In this document: positions 42,941 through 51,406 of the stretch, piece by piece | How the letters are laid out: the number at the start of each line of letters is the position of its first letter | How positions within the stretch are numbered: position 1 is the first letter of the stretch | From: DATDRS01 sp035291605 | Lineage (GTDB): Bacteria; Chloroflexota; Anaerolineae; Anaerolineales; UBA6663 | DNA: 64,000 nt | Assembly (NCBI GenBank): GCA_035291605.1 | Contig: DATDRS010000326.1 | Span: 15,392 to 79,391, forward strand | Direction of reading: 5' to 3' | Notes under the pieces: model-generated | The model's input: the letters and a program-made list of their open reading frames with translations, nothing else | What the model was told of the DNA's origin: nothing | Database searches by the model: none | Position numbers and translations under genes: made by a program

Positions 42941-44679
42941 GGAACGGGTCCGAGTTCAAAGAGATAGACAGGCTCGTTGGCGTCGTCGGCGAAGACAGCG
43001 CGGAGGGTGAGGCGCGGCTCGCTGGCGGGCAAGTGATATAACGACGCCAGCCCGGCCGGGTGGTTGACGTCGAGCACGACCCAGCGCGCGCCGAAGTCAG
43101 TCATGGCGCGCAACAACACTTCAGGGCCGCCGTTGGGGACGATGATGCTCGGATGGCCGGTGAAGTAATAGAAGCCGGGCGGGTTGTTCACCGCCACGAC
43201 GGATTGCCTGTCTCCGGCTTTCGCCAGCCAATCCCCAACCTCGGCATAGGCCTGATCAACTTGGGCCGACCGGGGATTGCGCCAGTCGGGGCCGACAAGC
43301 CGCGCCTGGAAAACGAATGTGGTCAGCGCCATCGCGAACAGGAGGAGCAGGGCCGCAAAGATGGGTTGCGATCTCTCCGGCTGCCAGGCTGGAAAAAGGC
43401 GGCTGAGGCCGGGTGAAACCCGCGCAGCCAGCATCCTGACCGCGCGCTGCTGAAAGCGCGCGCCCGCCTCGACGGACGCATCCAACCCGACGACGGCGGC
43501 CGGGAAAAAGAAGGGCAGCAGCGCCGCGCCAGAGTGAAATAACCCGCCGCGCGGACCGGGGAAAGTGAAGACGAAAGTCATCAGCCCAAAGAGGAGGAGA
43601 AAATAGATGAGTGCGGGCGCGTAAAGCGGTGCGCGGCGCAACCGCCAGAGGCCGATCACGATGAACGGGGAAGCGACGACGAGGCCTTGTTCGCCGATCA
43701 ACCGGCTCAGGTTGGTCTTCAGCGCCCACCCTTTGCCGGCCAGGATGCTCCCCCACCCCGTTGCCAGGTAGCGCGACAACGTCAGGCTATCCGCCGGGTA
43801 GTTGAAAAGATCGTTGTACTCGGTGAGCCAGAGGGCGCGGCTTCCACCCGGCGCGAGAGGCGCGCCCACGACGATGAGATTGCGGATAAGCCAGGGGAGC
43901 ATGATGAGGAGGTAGCCGAATGTGAGGGAGAGGTAATTGGTAATGGGTAGATTGGTGAGGCGTGAGGCGGGGGCTGTGAGGGGGGGAGCATCGTGGAGGC
44001 TGGCGTGCTTGAGAGCCCACAGGGCGACGAGAAACACGAACAACCCATCCGCGCGGGTGAGATGGGCAAAGCCGGCGCATAACCCGGCGGCGAAACACCC
44101 ACGGGAAGACCGGTGCTGGGCAGCGAGGGCGCTGACGAGCAGCGCGCCGCCCGCGGTCAGGCCATAGAGGGCAAAGGAGTCAGTGTTTGACCAGAACGAC
44201 ACGTAATAGCCGCTGAACACGGTCAGCATGGCGGCGGCGAGGGCGTGACGGCGGAGGCCAGTCGTGAGAACGGCGATGGCGTAACTGAGCAAAGGCAGGA
44301 GGGAGGCGGACACAATCAGGGGAATTTGGGCGGCGCGGAAAAGCGCAGCGTTGGCCGAGTCGGCTCCGGCGAGGGCGATAAACGGCGCGACGACAAGGGA
44401 GGTGAGCGGCATCCAGTAGAGGTGGCTAGGCCCCCCGCGCCAAACTTCTCCCAGGGCAGGAGCAAGCTGGCTCAGATAATTCCATACATACGGCTCGGTA
44501 AAGCCCTGGCCGCGCGCCAACTGGAGCGCGCCCCCAAAATAGTAGTAGGCATCCATATAACCGGGCCTGGTGATGAAGCGCGCCGCGAGGGCATTGACGG
44601 CGAGGGCGCAGAGGAAGACGGCGATGAGATCCTGGCGGATGACGTGTGGGGGCGTGTGGGGGTGCGAATGGGTTGACAT
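42937..44679 (-). CDS. Multi-pass membrane protein, GT-C glycosyltransferase-like
   Basis: A 580-residue protein with about eleven hydrophobic helices. The first outer loop reads ITRPGYMDAYYYFGGALQLA, an acidic position typical of GT-C catalytic loops, with WMPLTSL after it. The C-terminal 110 residues form an outer soluble domain (VDQAYAEVGDWLAKAGDRQS). A heptad array adds a short segment (residues about 232-250, ASRLTNLPITNYLSL) before a membrane helix. The function within surface glycan synthesis is inferred from the neighbours. The N-terminal histidine/proline run (STHSHPHTPPH) is also encoded by heptad DNA. Confidence 0.7.
   Translation of the reverse strand: MSTHSHPHTPPHVIRQDLIAVFLCALAVNALAARFITRPGYMDAYYYFGGALQLARGQGFTEPYVWNYLSQLAPALGEVWRGGPSHLYWMPLTSLVVAPFIALAGADSANAALFRAAQIPLIVSASLLPLLSYAIAVLTTGLRRHALAAAMLTVFSGYYVSFWSNTDSFALYGLTAGGALLVSALAAQHRSSRGCFAAGLCAGFAHLTRADGLFVFLVALWALKHASLHDAPPLTAPASRLTNLPITNYLSLTFGYLLIMLPWLIRNLIVVGAPLAPGGSRALWLTEYNDLFNYPADSLTLSRYLATGWGSILAGKGWALKTNLSRLIGEQGLVVASPFIVIGLWRLRRAPLYAPALIYFLLLFGLMTFVFTFPGPRGGLFHSGAALLPFFFPAAVVGLDASVEAGARFQQRAVRMLAARVSPGLSRLFPAWQPERSQPIFAALLLLFAMALTTFVFQARLVGPDWRNPRSAQVDQAYAEVGDWLAKAGDRQSVVAVNNPPGFYYFTGHPSIIVPNGGPEVLLRAMTDFGARWVVLDVNHPAGLASLYHLPASEPRLTLRAVFADDANEPVYLFELGPVP
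43931..43985. repeat. Heptad array inside a membrane glycosyltransferase gene
   Basis: GGTAATT, GGTAATG, GGTAGAT, TGGTGAG, GCGTGAG, GCGGGGG: an unbroken 7-nt period, in frame on the coding (reverse) strand. Confidence 0.65.
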
Positions 44680-44680
44680 G
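44641..44680. repeat. Heptad segment at the start of a membrane glycosyltransferase gene
   Basis: GACGTGT, GGGGGCG, TGTGGGG, GTGCGAA, TGGGTTG covers the first codons and the ATG (complement of 44677-44679), encoding the STHSHPHTPPH terminus. Confidence 0.45.
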
Positions 44681-44688
44681 AAACGGAG

Positions 44689-46728
44689 TTACGGCAAAGC
44701 GTAGAGAGAATATGCGCCGCCGATATTTTCGAGCAGAGGCAATTGAGAGCGAAGCCGGTCGAGTTCGGCCCAATCGGAATCCTCAAAAGGACTATCCGGC
44801 TGGGAGCGCACGAATTGCAGACCGAGGTCATAAATCAGAACGTGGGTAATGCCTTCTGATTTCCAACGGGTCATCGCCGCCTCCGCCGTCCCCACCGTCC
44901 GGCGCAGGCGCCACCAGCGGTCAATAATGAGGTCGGGGACGCAACGGCTGGGCGAGGCGCATTCCAGGGAGCGCGGCTCCCACAGGAATACGACGCGCGA
45001 TCCGGCGGGCAGCGTGTTGACGTGGTCAATCCCGGCGGTGTACCAACCCAGGTTGGCGGCGCGGTATTCGGAGGCAGTCTGCCGCCCAGCCAGATAAGCC
45101 AGCGGGTTATGCGCGGCGAAGGCCATCACGTATTCCAGGGTGCTCAAGCCAAACGCGAAAATGATGATCCCCTGAACGATGGTGGACAGTCGCAAGCCGG
45201 GCGAATCAAACTGCGCGGCCGCCAGCTCCCCGCCGAGGCACAACAGGCTCAGCGCCGGGAAGAGACTGAAAAACAGCCGGGCCTGCACGGCATAGTACGA
45301 GACAAAGGTCAAGATAACCCAGAGTGCATAACTCGCCAGGACGAAGATGACCAGCGGAGATAACTCGCGCCGGACCGGGGCGTCGAGCCTGCGCCAGCCC
45401 AACGCCAGCGCCAGCGGCAGGAACACCAGCCACGGGCTGAGGGTGGCGTCGTAATTGTTCGCGCCTTGGACGCCAAGAAAGATCACCCGAAAGAAAATCA
45501 ACGCCGCCCAGACTGGATTGCGCTCGGTGAGGTCGGGGCGGTTATAAAACCACAAGCGCAGTTTGTCCACGGCCGGGGTCGGGATGAGCAAAGGATAAGT
45601 GGGACTGCCAGTAAAGAACCAGTTTTTGAGGAGCCAGGGGGTGAAGAAGAGAAACGAGATAAAGAGGAAAGAAAGAGAGAGAGTGACAAGGTGACGGGTT
45701 GAAAGGGTGATGGGATGAGGGGGCGTAGGGGGATGGGAACGGGAACGGAAGTGGTCAAGCACAATCACGGCTACGGCGGCGAAGGGGAGGATGACGCCCG
45801 TATATTTGCACCCCATCGCCAACCCGGCGAGGACTCCGCTCAGCAGGAGCCAACGCCTTTCGTGCGTGAAGCCCCACCGCCGGAGTGTGACGAGCATGGC
45901 GAGCGCGAGGAGCATCAACAGCAAATCGGCGTACGCCCAGGAGTGCGAAATGGCGATAGTAGACGACGAAAGCAGGAGGGCCGGCGCCAGAGAGGCGAGG
46001 CGCGGGCCAAAGGCTTCAGAGGCGTACGCCGCAAGGCCGAGGGTCAATACCACGCCAAACACCCAGCCCAGCGTCTGCGCGGCGATCTCGCCGCGGAGCA
46101 GGAATGCGGCGGTATACAACATCTCGGTGAGCTGGGGCATGCCGGAGAAGAAGAAATCGGCCTCGAGCCTGATCCCCCGCGTCTGCGCGTACAATTGGGG
46201 GAGTGTAAGGTGATACACGAGCGCATCCCACTTGAACGGCGGCGCGAGGGCTTGCAGCCATCCGAGAGCCAGCGTGCACAGCACAAATAGAACGGCGAGC
46301 CGGGCAAAACGGTCAGGGTAGCCAAATACCGCGAAGGCGCGGGACAGATCGGCGAGCCAACGACGAATGCTGCGCCACAGGCTGACGAACAGAAGCAGAA
46401 CCAAAGCCCAGATCAACGGCGGGTGGTAAAGGTTGGCGACGCCGAGGGCCAGCATCGCCAATCCCATCATGCCCCACCCCAGCGCAGCGTGGACGGCGAC
46501 CCGTTCACCCGAGGCGGCGATAGGCCAGCCGCGCAGGAGACGCTGCCCAAGACCGCCGCCAAGGGCGGTGAGCAAGAACGCCACGCCCGTGTCAACGAAT
46601 GTCCCCGCCAACACGGCGGCCTGCGCCAGTGTGACGGGCCGATGGACAAAATAATAGCCGCTCAGGGTGATGCCGAGCGCAAGGACCAACGCGAGGGAAA
46701 ACCAGAGGCGGCGGCCGTCGTTGGTCAT
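44689..46728 (-). CDS. Multi-pass membrane glycosyltransferase (GT39/ArnT-like)
   Basis: A 679-residue protein with about twelve membrane helices. The large first outer loop reads APPFKWDALVYHLTLPQLYA, with an aspartate in the place of the GT-C catalytic acid, and continues FSGMPQLTEMLYTAAFLL. A C-terminal soluble region begins near 560 (RQTASEYRAANLGWYTAGID). A heptad array (residues about 328-349, SHPPTPPHPITLSTRHL) extends a cytosolic loop. The enzyme probably moves a sugar from a polyprenyl carrier to a cell-surface acceptor. It overlaps the upstream gene by 4 nt. Confidence 0.75.
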   Translation of the reverse strand: MTNDGRRLWFSLALVLALGITLSGYYFVHRPVTLAQAAVLAGTFVDTGVAFLLTALGGGLGQRLLRGWPIAASGERVAVHAALGWGMMGLAMLALGVANLYHPPLIWALVLLLFVSLWRSIRRWLADLSRAFAVFGYPDRFARLAVLFVLCTLALGWLQALAPPFKWDALVYHLTLPQLYAQTRGIRLEADFFFSGMPQLTEMLYTAAFLLRGEIAAQTLGWVFGVVLTLGLAAYASEAFGPRLASLAPALLLSSSTIAISHSWAYADLLLMLLALAMLVTLRRWGFTHERRWLLLSGVLAGLAMGCKYTGVILPFAAVAVIVLDHFRSRSHPPTPPHPITLSTRHLVTLSLSFLFISFLFFTPWLLKNWFFTGSPTYPLLIPTPAVDKLRLWFYNRPDLTERNPVWAALIFFRVIFLGVQGANNYDATLSPWLVFLPLALALGWRRLDAPVRRELSPLVIFVLASYALWVILTFVSYYAVQARLFFSLFPALSLLCLGGELAAAQFDSPGLRLSTIVQGIIIFAFGLSTLEYVMAFAAHNPLAYLAGRQTASEYRAANLGWYTAGIDHVNTLPAGSRVVFLWEPRSLECASPSRCVPDLIIDRWWRLRRTVGTAEAAMTRWKSEGITHVLIYDLGLQFVRSQPDSPFEDSDWAELDRLRSQLPLLENIGGAYSLYALP
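45683..45745. repeat. Heptad array inside a membrane glycosyltransferase gene
   Basis: GTGACAA, GGTGACG, GGTTGAA, AGGGTGA, TGGGATG, AGGGGGC, GTAGGGG: a 7-nt period over about nine units, preceded by an A/G-rich run (45640-45682). In frame on the coding strand. Confidence 0.65.
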
Positions 46729-48164
46729 CGCGGGCCGACCACCACAACGCCGAGGCCAACAAAACGCTGGACTTCGAGGAGGCGCTCCGGATGTGCGGCA
46801 AACCAGTCGGCGAGCGGCGACTGGACGAGCGGATCGAATGGCGTGGTCTTGCTGAGGCCGTGGTTGGTGTCGTGCGGACTGCGCAGGAGGACGAGCGTGA
46901 GTTGATCGGCGGCCTCGACTGTTTCCGGCGAAGCCTGACCAGCGGCCTCTCCCGATGGGCGATAAGGCAGCAGGCCAAGCAGCGCCTCACCATCCTGCGC
47001 CAGCAGAGGGGCGCCCGGATACTGGGCCGCGATGAACTGTGCCGCTCCCCGCCAATCTTCTTTAGCATAGCGCGGGCTGATAAACAACCGGAGGCTGGCC
47101 GCCAGCATTCCTCCGCACAGGGCCAATGCGCCGGCAGCAAATAAGACGCGCGACCAGGCGGCGCGCAGCGCGGCGAGGCGAGCCAGCCCCGCGCCGAGCA
47201 ACAGCACGAATGCGACGATTTCCGGGATGAAGAACCGATCAATATAGGCCGGGAGACGGGATGACAACAGCCAGGCCATGAGCATGGGCAGGAAGAGCCA
47301 CCAGAGCAACAGTGGTCTAGCTGCCGCCCCGCGCGGGCCGGCCGCGCCACACGGACGAAGCCCGGCCGCGAATACCATCACGCCTGCCAGAGCCGCCAGG
47401 ATCCCGAGCCAGGTCAGTTGGTCGCCGTCGGCGCTGAGAAAGTTGAGCAAGGTCCTCATGGGCGCAAGTACGCCGATCTTCGGGATCCAGGCATTCCCGG
47501 TGAGGGGCTGGCGGCGCAGGAGAAAAGCCAGGATGTATAGTCCCGTGGGGAGGGCGGCTAGCGTCTGCCAGCCGAACCAGCGCCGGAACAGCCAGGGATT
47601 GCGCCGGAAGTTTGCGAGGAGGTATCCCATCTGGGCAAAGGCGAAAAGGGCCGAAGCATAGTGCGTGAGATATAGCGCGGCGCTCGCCAGCACGAAGAGC
47701 CATGGCCCGCGTCCCCGTTCAGCCCAGCGCCAGAACCCCCACAGGGCTAACGCGGCAAACAGCAAATAGAAACCGTAAGGGCGCGCGTCGCGGGCATACC
47801 ACACGGCAAACGGCGAGAGCGTAAGCAAGGCCGCCGCCCATAGCCCCGTCTCACGCCCGAACATGCTCCGGCCAAGACGATAGCTCACCGGGACAGCCAG
47901 AATCCCTGCGAGCAGCGCCACCAAACGCAAGACGAACTCGCTTTTCCCCAGCCACGGAACGGAAAGCCGCGCGACGACATAGTACAGCGGCGAGGTGTCG
48001 CTGATGAGGAGCATAACGCCCCAAATGTCGCGCCAAGTAGGGAGCATGAGATACCAGGTGTAGGCCTCGTCCAGCCAGAAACTCTCGCGGCCCAGGTCGT
48101 GCAGGCGCAACCCAAGGGCCGCGAGCAAAATCGCCGTGAGCCAGCGCCCATCACGCCCCCTCAC
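46725..48164 (-). CDS. GT39-family membrane glycosyltransferase (PMT-like)
   Basis: A 479-residue protein with about ten membrane helices. The first outer loop has GRESFWLDEAYTWYLML, the DE motif of dolichyl/polyprenyl-phosphate mannosyltransferase-like enzymes, followed by SDTSPLYYVVARLSV. Helix LLTLSPFAVWYARDARPYGFY is also typical. I start it at the GTG that overlaps the upstream stop (GTGA), with GGAGG 8 nt before it. The frame is open a further 82 codons, but that part is Arg-rich out-of-frame sequence of the upstream gene. Confidence 0.82.
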   Translation of the reverse strand: MRGRDGRWLTAILLAALGLRLHDLGRESFWLDEAYTWYLMLPTWRDIWGVMLLISDTSPLYYVVARLSVPWLGKSEFVLRLVALLAGILAVPVSYRLGRSMFGRETGLWAAALLTLSPFAVWYARDARPYGFYLLFAALALWGFWRWAERGRGPWLFVLASAALYLTHYASALFAFAQMGYLLANFRRNPWLFRRWFGWQTLAALPTGLYILAFLLRRQPLTGNAWIPKIGVLAPMRTLLNFLSADGDQLTWLGILAALAGVMVFAAGLRPCGAAGPRGAAARPLLLWWLFLPMLMAWLLSSRLPAYIDRFFIPEIVAFVLLLGAGLARLAALRAAWSRVLFAAGALALCGGMLAASLRLFISPRYAKEDWRGAAQFIAAQYPGAPLLAQDGEALLGLLPYRPSGEAAGQASPETVEAADQLTLVLLRSPHDTNHGLSKTTPFDPLVQSPLADWFAAHPERLLEVQRFVGLGVVVVGPR

Positions 48165-49672
48165 GGCGTCACCCTCCGGTACACCGCCGCCACCGGGTCG
48201 CTGTACACGGCGAGCCAGCCGTCGCGCGTGAGCGCATCGCTCAACAAGGAATTCGACTCGACGATGACGAGATTCACGCCATATTTGTCCAGCGCCGCCT
48301 GATAACCGGGCCGCCCCAGCGAGATGTGGAGATACTCGCGCAGGAAGGCATCGTCGTACAAATCCGTGCGGCCATCCACGTAGACCGGATAATCGGGATA
48401 AAGCGCCCAAGCCAGGTACGCGCCGAAGTTATACGCGTTGAACAACGGGCCGGGTGGGCGCACACGCCGCACGTAGTCTGCCGCGCCAACCGGCAGGGTG
48501 CGCGCGATCTCGGCCTCGTTGACCGACGGCTGCAGCGGGATGAGCACTTTGAGGAGCGCCGCCAGCGTGACGACGCTCAGCAGGATCCAGTTCACGACGA
48601 TGGCGCGCTGGTCGGCGATCTCGGCGGAAGGCGCCGTCCACGCGGGGAGCCGCTCCCGGATGTCCGCCCAACCCGCAGCGACGTGGCGCGTGACCACGGG
48701 CGGCGCGACGATGGCGAGGAGCGCCACATTCCGCCCGGCGAGAAACCCGAGATAAGCCACGCCGGTCACCAGGAGCAGATCGGTCAGATTCACACGGCGG
48801 CGTGAGAGCCCGATCGCCGCGAGCGTAGCAAACAACAGCCACAGGAAGGGCTGCGCCTCGCGCCGATGGAAATCGGGCGTTTGCCACTCTTGAATGAAAT
48901 CCCGCAACACGCCGATGGAAACCGTCTTGAACGGATAGAGGAGCATCGCCGGGCCGGAGGGGTTGAGCATCACGGCGACGGCGCAGGCCAACCCGATCCC
49001 GGCCAGCCACGCCAGGCCGGGCAGTCCCACGTCCCCGGTATGACCCGCGGAGGGCACAGACGGTTCGCCCTGAGCACGCCCGGCCGTCAACACGCGCCAG
49101 ACCAATGCCAGCGCCTGCCCGGCCAGCGTCAGCGCAATGAAGATGAAGCCAATCGCAAAGCCGCCGTGCGCGTTCGCCCACAGCGCCATGAGCGGCGGCA
49201 GCGCCCACAAGCGGTTGACGCCCCGCCAGCGATAGAGATGCAGGATATACGCAAACGCCCCGGCTAGGAGGAACGAGACGATGTGCGGGCGCGCCGCCCA
49301 GTACACGCCGGAGGCCGCCGCCGCCAGCACCAGCGTAAAAGCCTTCAAGAAAGGATGCCCCTCGCAACTCCGATGGACAAAGACGAAAGTCAACGTGACA
49401 CACACGGCGGTGAACAGGTTCAATCCGGCATAACTGAAATTTGCAAACAGCCAGTACATGGGGACTTCGACCAGCCAGCCGGGGTACTTCCAGTCTGCGC
49501 CCGCGCGGGTGTGTGAGAACGGGTCAGTCAGCGGCACGGCCCGATGCTCCAGGATCCATTGACCAGCGCGCAGATGCCACCACGTATCGGTATCCGCCGA
49601 GACGCGCGTGGCCATGGCAAAGACGCCGACGAACGTGATCGCGGTGATGAGCCGGGAAGTAGTGAGCTTCAT
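48161..49672 (-). CDS. Multi-pass membrane protein, GT-C glycosyltransferase-like
   Basis: A 503-residue protein with an N-terminal helix, then DTDTWWHLRAGQWILEH and LTDPFSHTRAGADWKYPGWL in the first outer loop, and about ten further helices. The WANAHGGFAIGF loop and the C-terminal outer domain (about 395-500, AYNFGAYLAWALYPDYPVYV, then DGRTDLYDD) are features of a family of uncharacterised membrane proteins often found in polysaccharide loci. The catalytic acid is likely within DTDTW. The next gene overlaps its stop by 4 nt. Confidence 0.75.
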   Translation of the reverse strand: MKLTTSRLITAITFVGVFAMATRVSADTDTWWHLRAGQWILEHRAVPLTDPFSHTRAGADWKYPGWLVEVPMYWLFANFSYAGLNLFTAVCVTLTFVFVHRSCEGHPFLKAFTLVLAAAASGVYWAARPHIVSFLLAGAFAYILHLYRWRGVNRLWALPPLMALWANAHGGFAIGFIFIALTLAGQALALVWRVLTAGRAQGEPSVPSAGHTGDVGLPGLAWLAGIGLACAVAVMLNPSGPAMLLYPFKTVSIGVLRDFIQEWQTPDFHRREAQPFLWLLFATLAAIGLSRRRVNLTDLLLVTGVAYLGFLAGRNVALLAIVAPPVVTRHVAAGWADIRERLPAWTAPSAEIADQRAIVVNWILLSVVTLAALLKVLIPLQPSVNEAEIARTLPVGAADYVRRVRPPGPLFNAYNFGAYLAWALYPDYPVYVDGRTDLYDDAFLREYLHISLGRPGYQAALDKYGVNLVIVESNSLLSDALTRDGWLAVYSDPVAAVYRRVTP

Positions 49673-49726
49673 GAATAGCCAATAAGCAATTGGCGCCTGA
49701 ACGGATGCAGCGGAGGTTTTAGGCGC

Positions 49727-51349
49727 TTATTGAGAGCAACAGTCCCTTCCCAGGCCCAACTCTTCAGGAATGACTTTGCGCGAGAGAGCATAGAAGACGT
49801 GGAAGTCGCCGATCTGCTCTTCCTCAAAGGTCACGCCCAGGGTGTGCAGGCCCGTGCGGATGCGTTCGTCCAATTGGGGGTGGAGCGTTGTGATATACGC
49901 CGCCTTTGGGCTGGCATCCGCTGCCTGCGAGTACGGGAGATAGCGATTGTAGCGCGTCGTGTAATTGAAGTTGAGATGATAAGGCAGGCGGGCCGCGTAG
50001 AGCAATTCTTCGCCGCTGAGGAACGCCAACGGGAACTCCACCCAGTAGTTGGTGTAACCGCGCGTTTCGCCATGCTCACGCAAAAACGCCATCACGGCCG
50101 GAAGCTCACGCTGATCCACCTGCGCGACTCTATCGAACTGCGTGGTGAGGCCCGGCGGGAAATCCGCCGCGCTCTGCGCCGTGCCCCAGGCGTTGAAGGC
50201 GATGACGCCCAGCGCCAGCGCGTTCACGAGCCAACCGCCCACCGGGGATTCGGCCCAGCGCAGATGACGGCGCAGTTTGGACAGCATCTCGGCCATAAGC
50301 AGGGCCAGCGGTGCTGCCAGCGGCAGGAAATACCGGCCCGAGGGGTCCGCGCCGAAGGGCGTGAGGATGAATGCCCCAACGAGCGTCAGGCAGACCCCGA
50401 TAAGCAACCAGCGTTTGACCCAGACCGTGTCGGGCGGGCGGGCCGGGTAAACCACGCGGAGGATGAACGCGACGACGGCCATATTGATCGCCAAGGCAAA
50501 AGGCGCCAGCGGCAGAGCAAGAAACTGCGCGCTCCACGGCGGGCGCATTCCCCAGATCACCGTGAGGCCTAGCAAGAGAAAGTTGAACAGATGCTGGAAG
50601 ATCGCAAACACGGGATGGCTGGCGGAGGCCCCGGCAATGGCCGCGCCGCCCAGTTCGGTCATCGTCGCTGCGCTATGCGTCCCTGTAAACCAGAGCCAGG
50701 GCGAGGCCCCGGCGGCAAAACCCAGGCCGGATAACAGCCAGTCGGGCATGCGCCAACGCCGGGCGGCGAACACATAGATGACCGTCGGGAGCAGGTAAAC
50801 GCCGATCAGCGGGAACCCCCAGAACCCAAGCCCGCTGAGAAAACCGAGGGCCAGCCATTCTGCCCCACGCCGTTTCCCTTCCGCGAGGCGCAGCGCCATC
50901 AAAAGCACGAGGTTCCCGATCAAAAGCGCTTCGCCGTATCCGCCGAGCGAGGCTGTAGTGTAGAGCGTGACTAGCACGCTGGGCACGGCGAGGAAGAGCG
51001 CAGCGGCGCCGGCGATCCAGCGGCTCGCGTAGATTCTAAGTCCGAGCCAATAGGTGGTGAGGATCACGCCCAGATACAGCACGGACTGCACGCCGCGAAT
51101 GGCAAGCACGGATTGACCGAAGAGCGCGAACGCTCCGGCCACCAGCCAGGCGTCGAGGCTGCCGAGATAAGCCTGCCCGTAGAAGAAAACCGGGCGCTCG
51201 CCCTGCAGGATGTGCCGCCCCATCAACGCGACCACGGCTTCGTCGGCGTTGAAAGGCACGACATCAGCGTAGAGCAATGCGGCTTTGAGCGCGACGTTAA
51301 TCAGCAAGGCGCCGAGCAACGGCCCATCCGTCAGGTCGTTTTTCCTCAT
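49727..51349 (-). CDS. Multi-pass membrane glycosyltransferase (GT39-like)
   Basis: A 540-residue protein with about eleven membrane helices. The first outer loop has PFNADEAVVALMGRHILQ, with the DE pair in the GT-C catalytic position, and FFYGQAYLGSLDAWL. The C-terminal outer domain (about 410-540) ends DCCSQ. It is the first of the six tandem reverse genes and diverges from the paralogue at 51407 with a 57-nt gap. GGAGG lies 12 nt before the ATG. A 54-nt gap separates it from the next gene of the row. Confidence 0.75.
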   Translation of the reverse strand: MRKNDLTDGPLLGALLINVALKAALLYADVVPFNADEAVVALMGRHILQGERPVFFYGQAYLGSLDAWLVAGAFALFGQSVLAIRGVQSVLYLGVILTTYWLGLRIYASRWIAGAAALFLAVPSVLVTLYTTASLGGYGEALLIGNLVLLMALRLAEGKRRGAEWLALGFLSGLGFWGFPLIGVYLLPTVIYVFAARRWRMPDWLLSGLGFAAGASPWLWFTGTHSAATMTELGGAAIAGASASHPVFAIFQHLFNFLLLGLTVIWGMRPPWSAQFLALPLAPFALAINMAVVAFILRVVYPARPPDTVWVKRWLLIGVCLTLVGAFILTPFGADPSGRYFLPLAAPLALLMAEMLSKLRRHLRWAESPVGGWLVNALALGVIAFNAWGTAQSAADFPPGLTTQFDRVAQVDQRELPAVMAFLREHGETRGYTNYWVEFPLAFLSGEELLYAARLPYHLNFNYTTRYNRYLPYSQAADASPKAAYITTLHPQLDERIRTGLHTLGVTFEEEQIGDFHVFYALSRKVIPEELGLGRDCCSQ

Positions 51350-51370
51350 GCGACGCTAGCGCCTCCCCCA

Positions 51371-51399
51371 TTGTCAGGCTGCACCCCGCCCTCTATAAT
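51371..51399 (+). promoter_or_regulatory. Promoter for a leaderless membrane glycosyltransferase gene
   Basis: TTGTCA (51371-51376), 17-nt spacer, TATAAT (51394-51399). The expected transcript start (about 51406) is one base before the ATG at 51407. Confidence 0.7.
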
Positions 51400-51406
51400 C
51401 TCCTGC

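Noticed and set aside
48165..48410. 82-codon N-terminal extension of the GT39 gene
   Set aside because: Out-of-frame Arg/Gly-rich reading of the upstream gene; the GTGA overlap with GGAGG is a better start.
51113..51406. 98-codon upstream extension of the forward GT-C gene
   Set aside because: It lies antisense to the divergent gene and upstream of the TTGTCA/TATAAT promoter.
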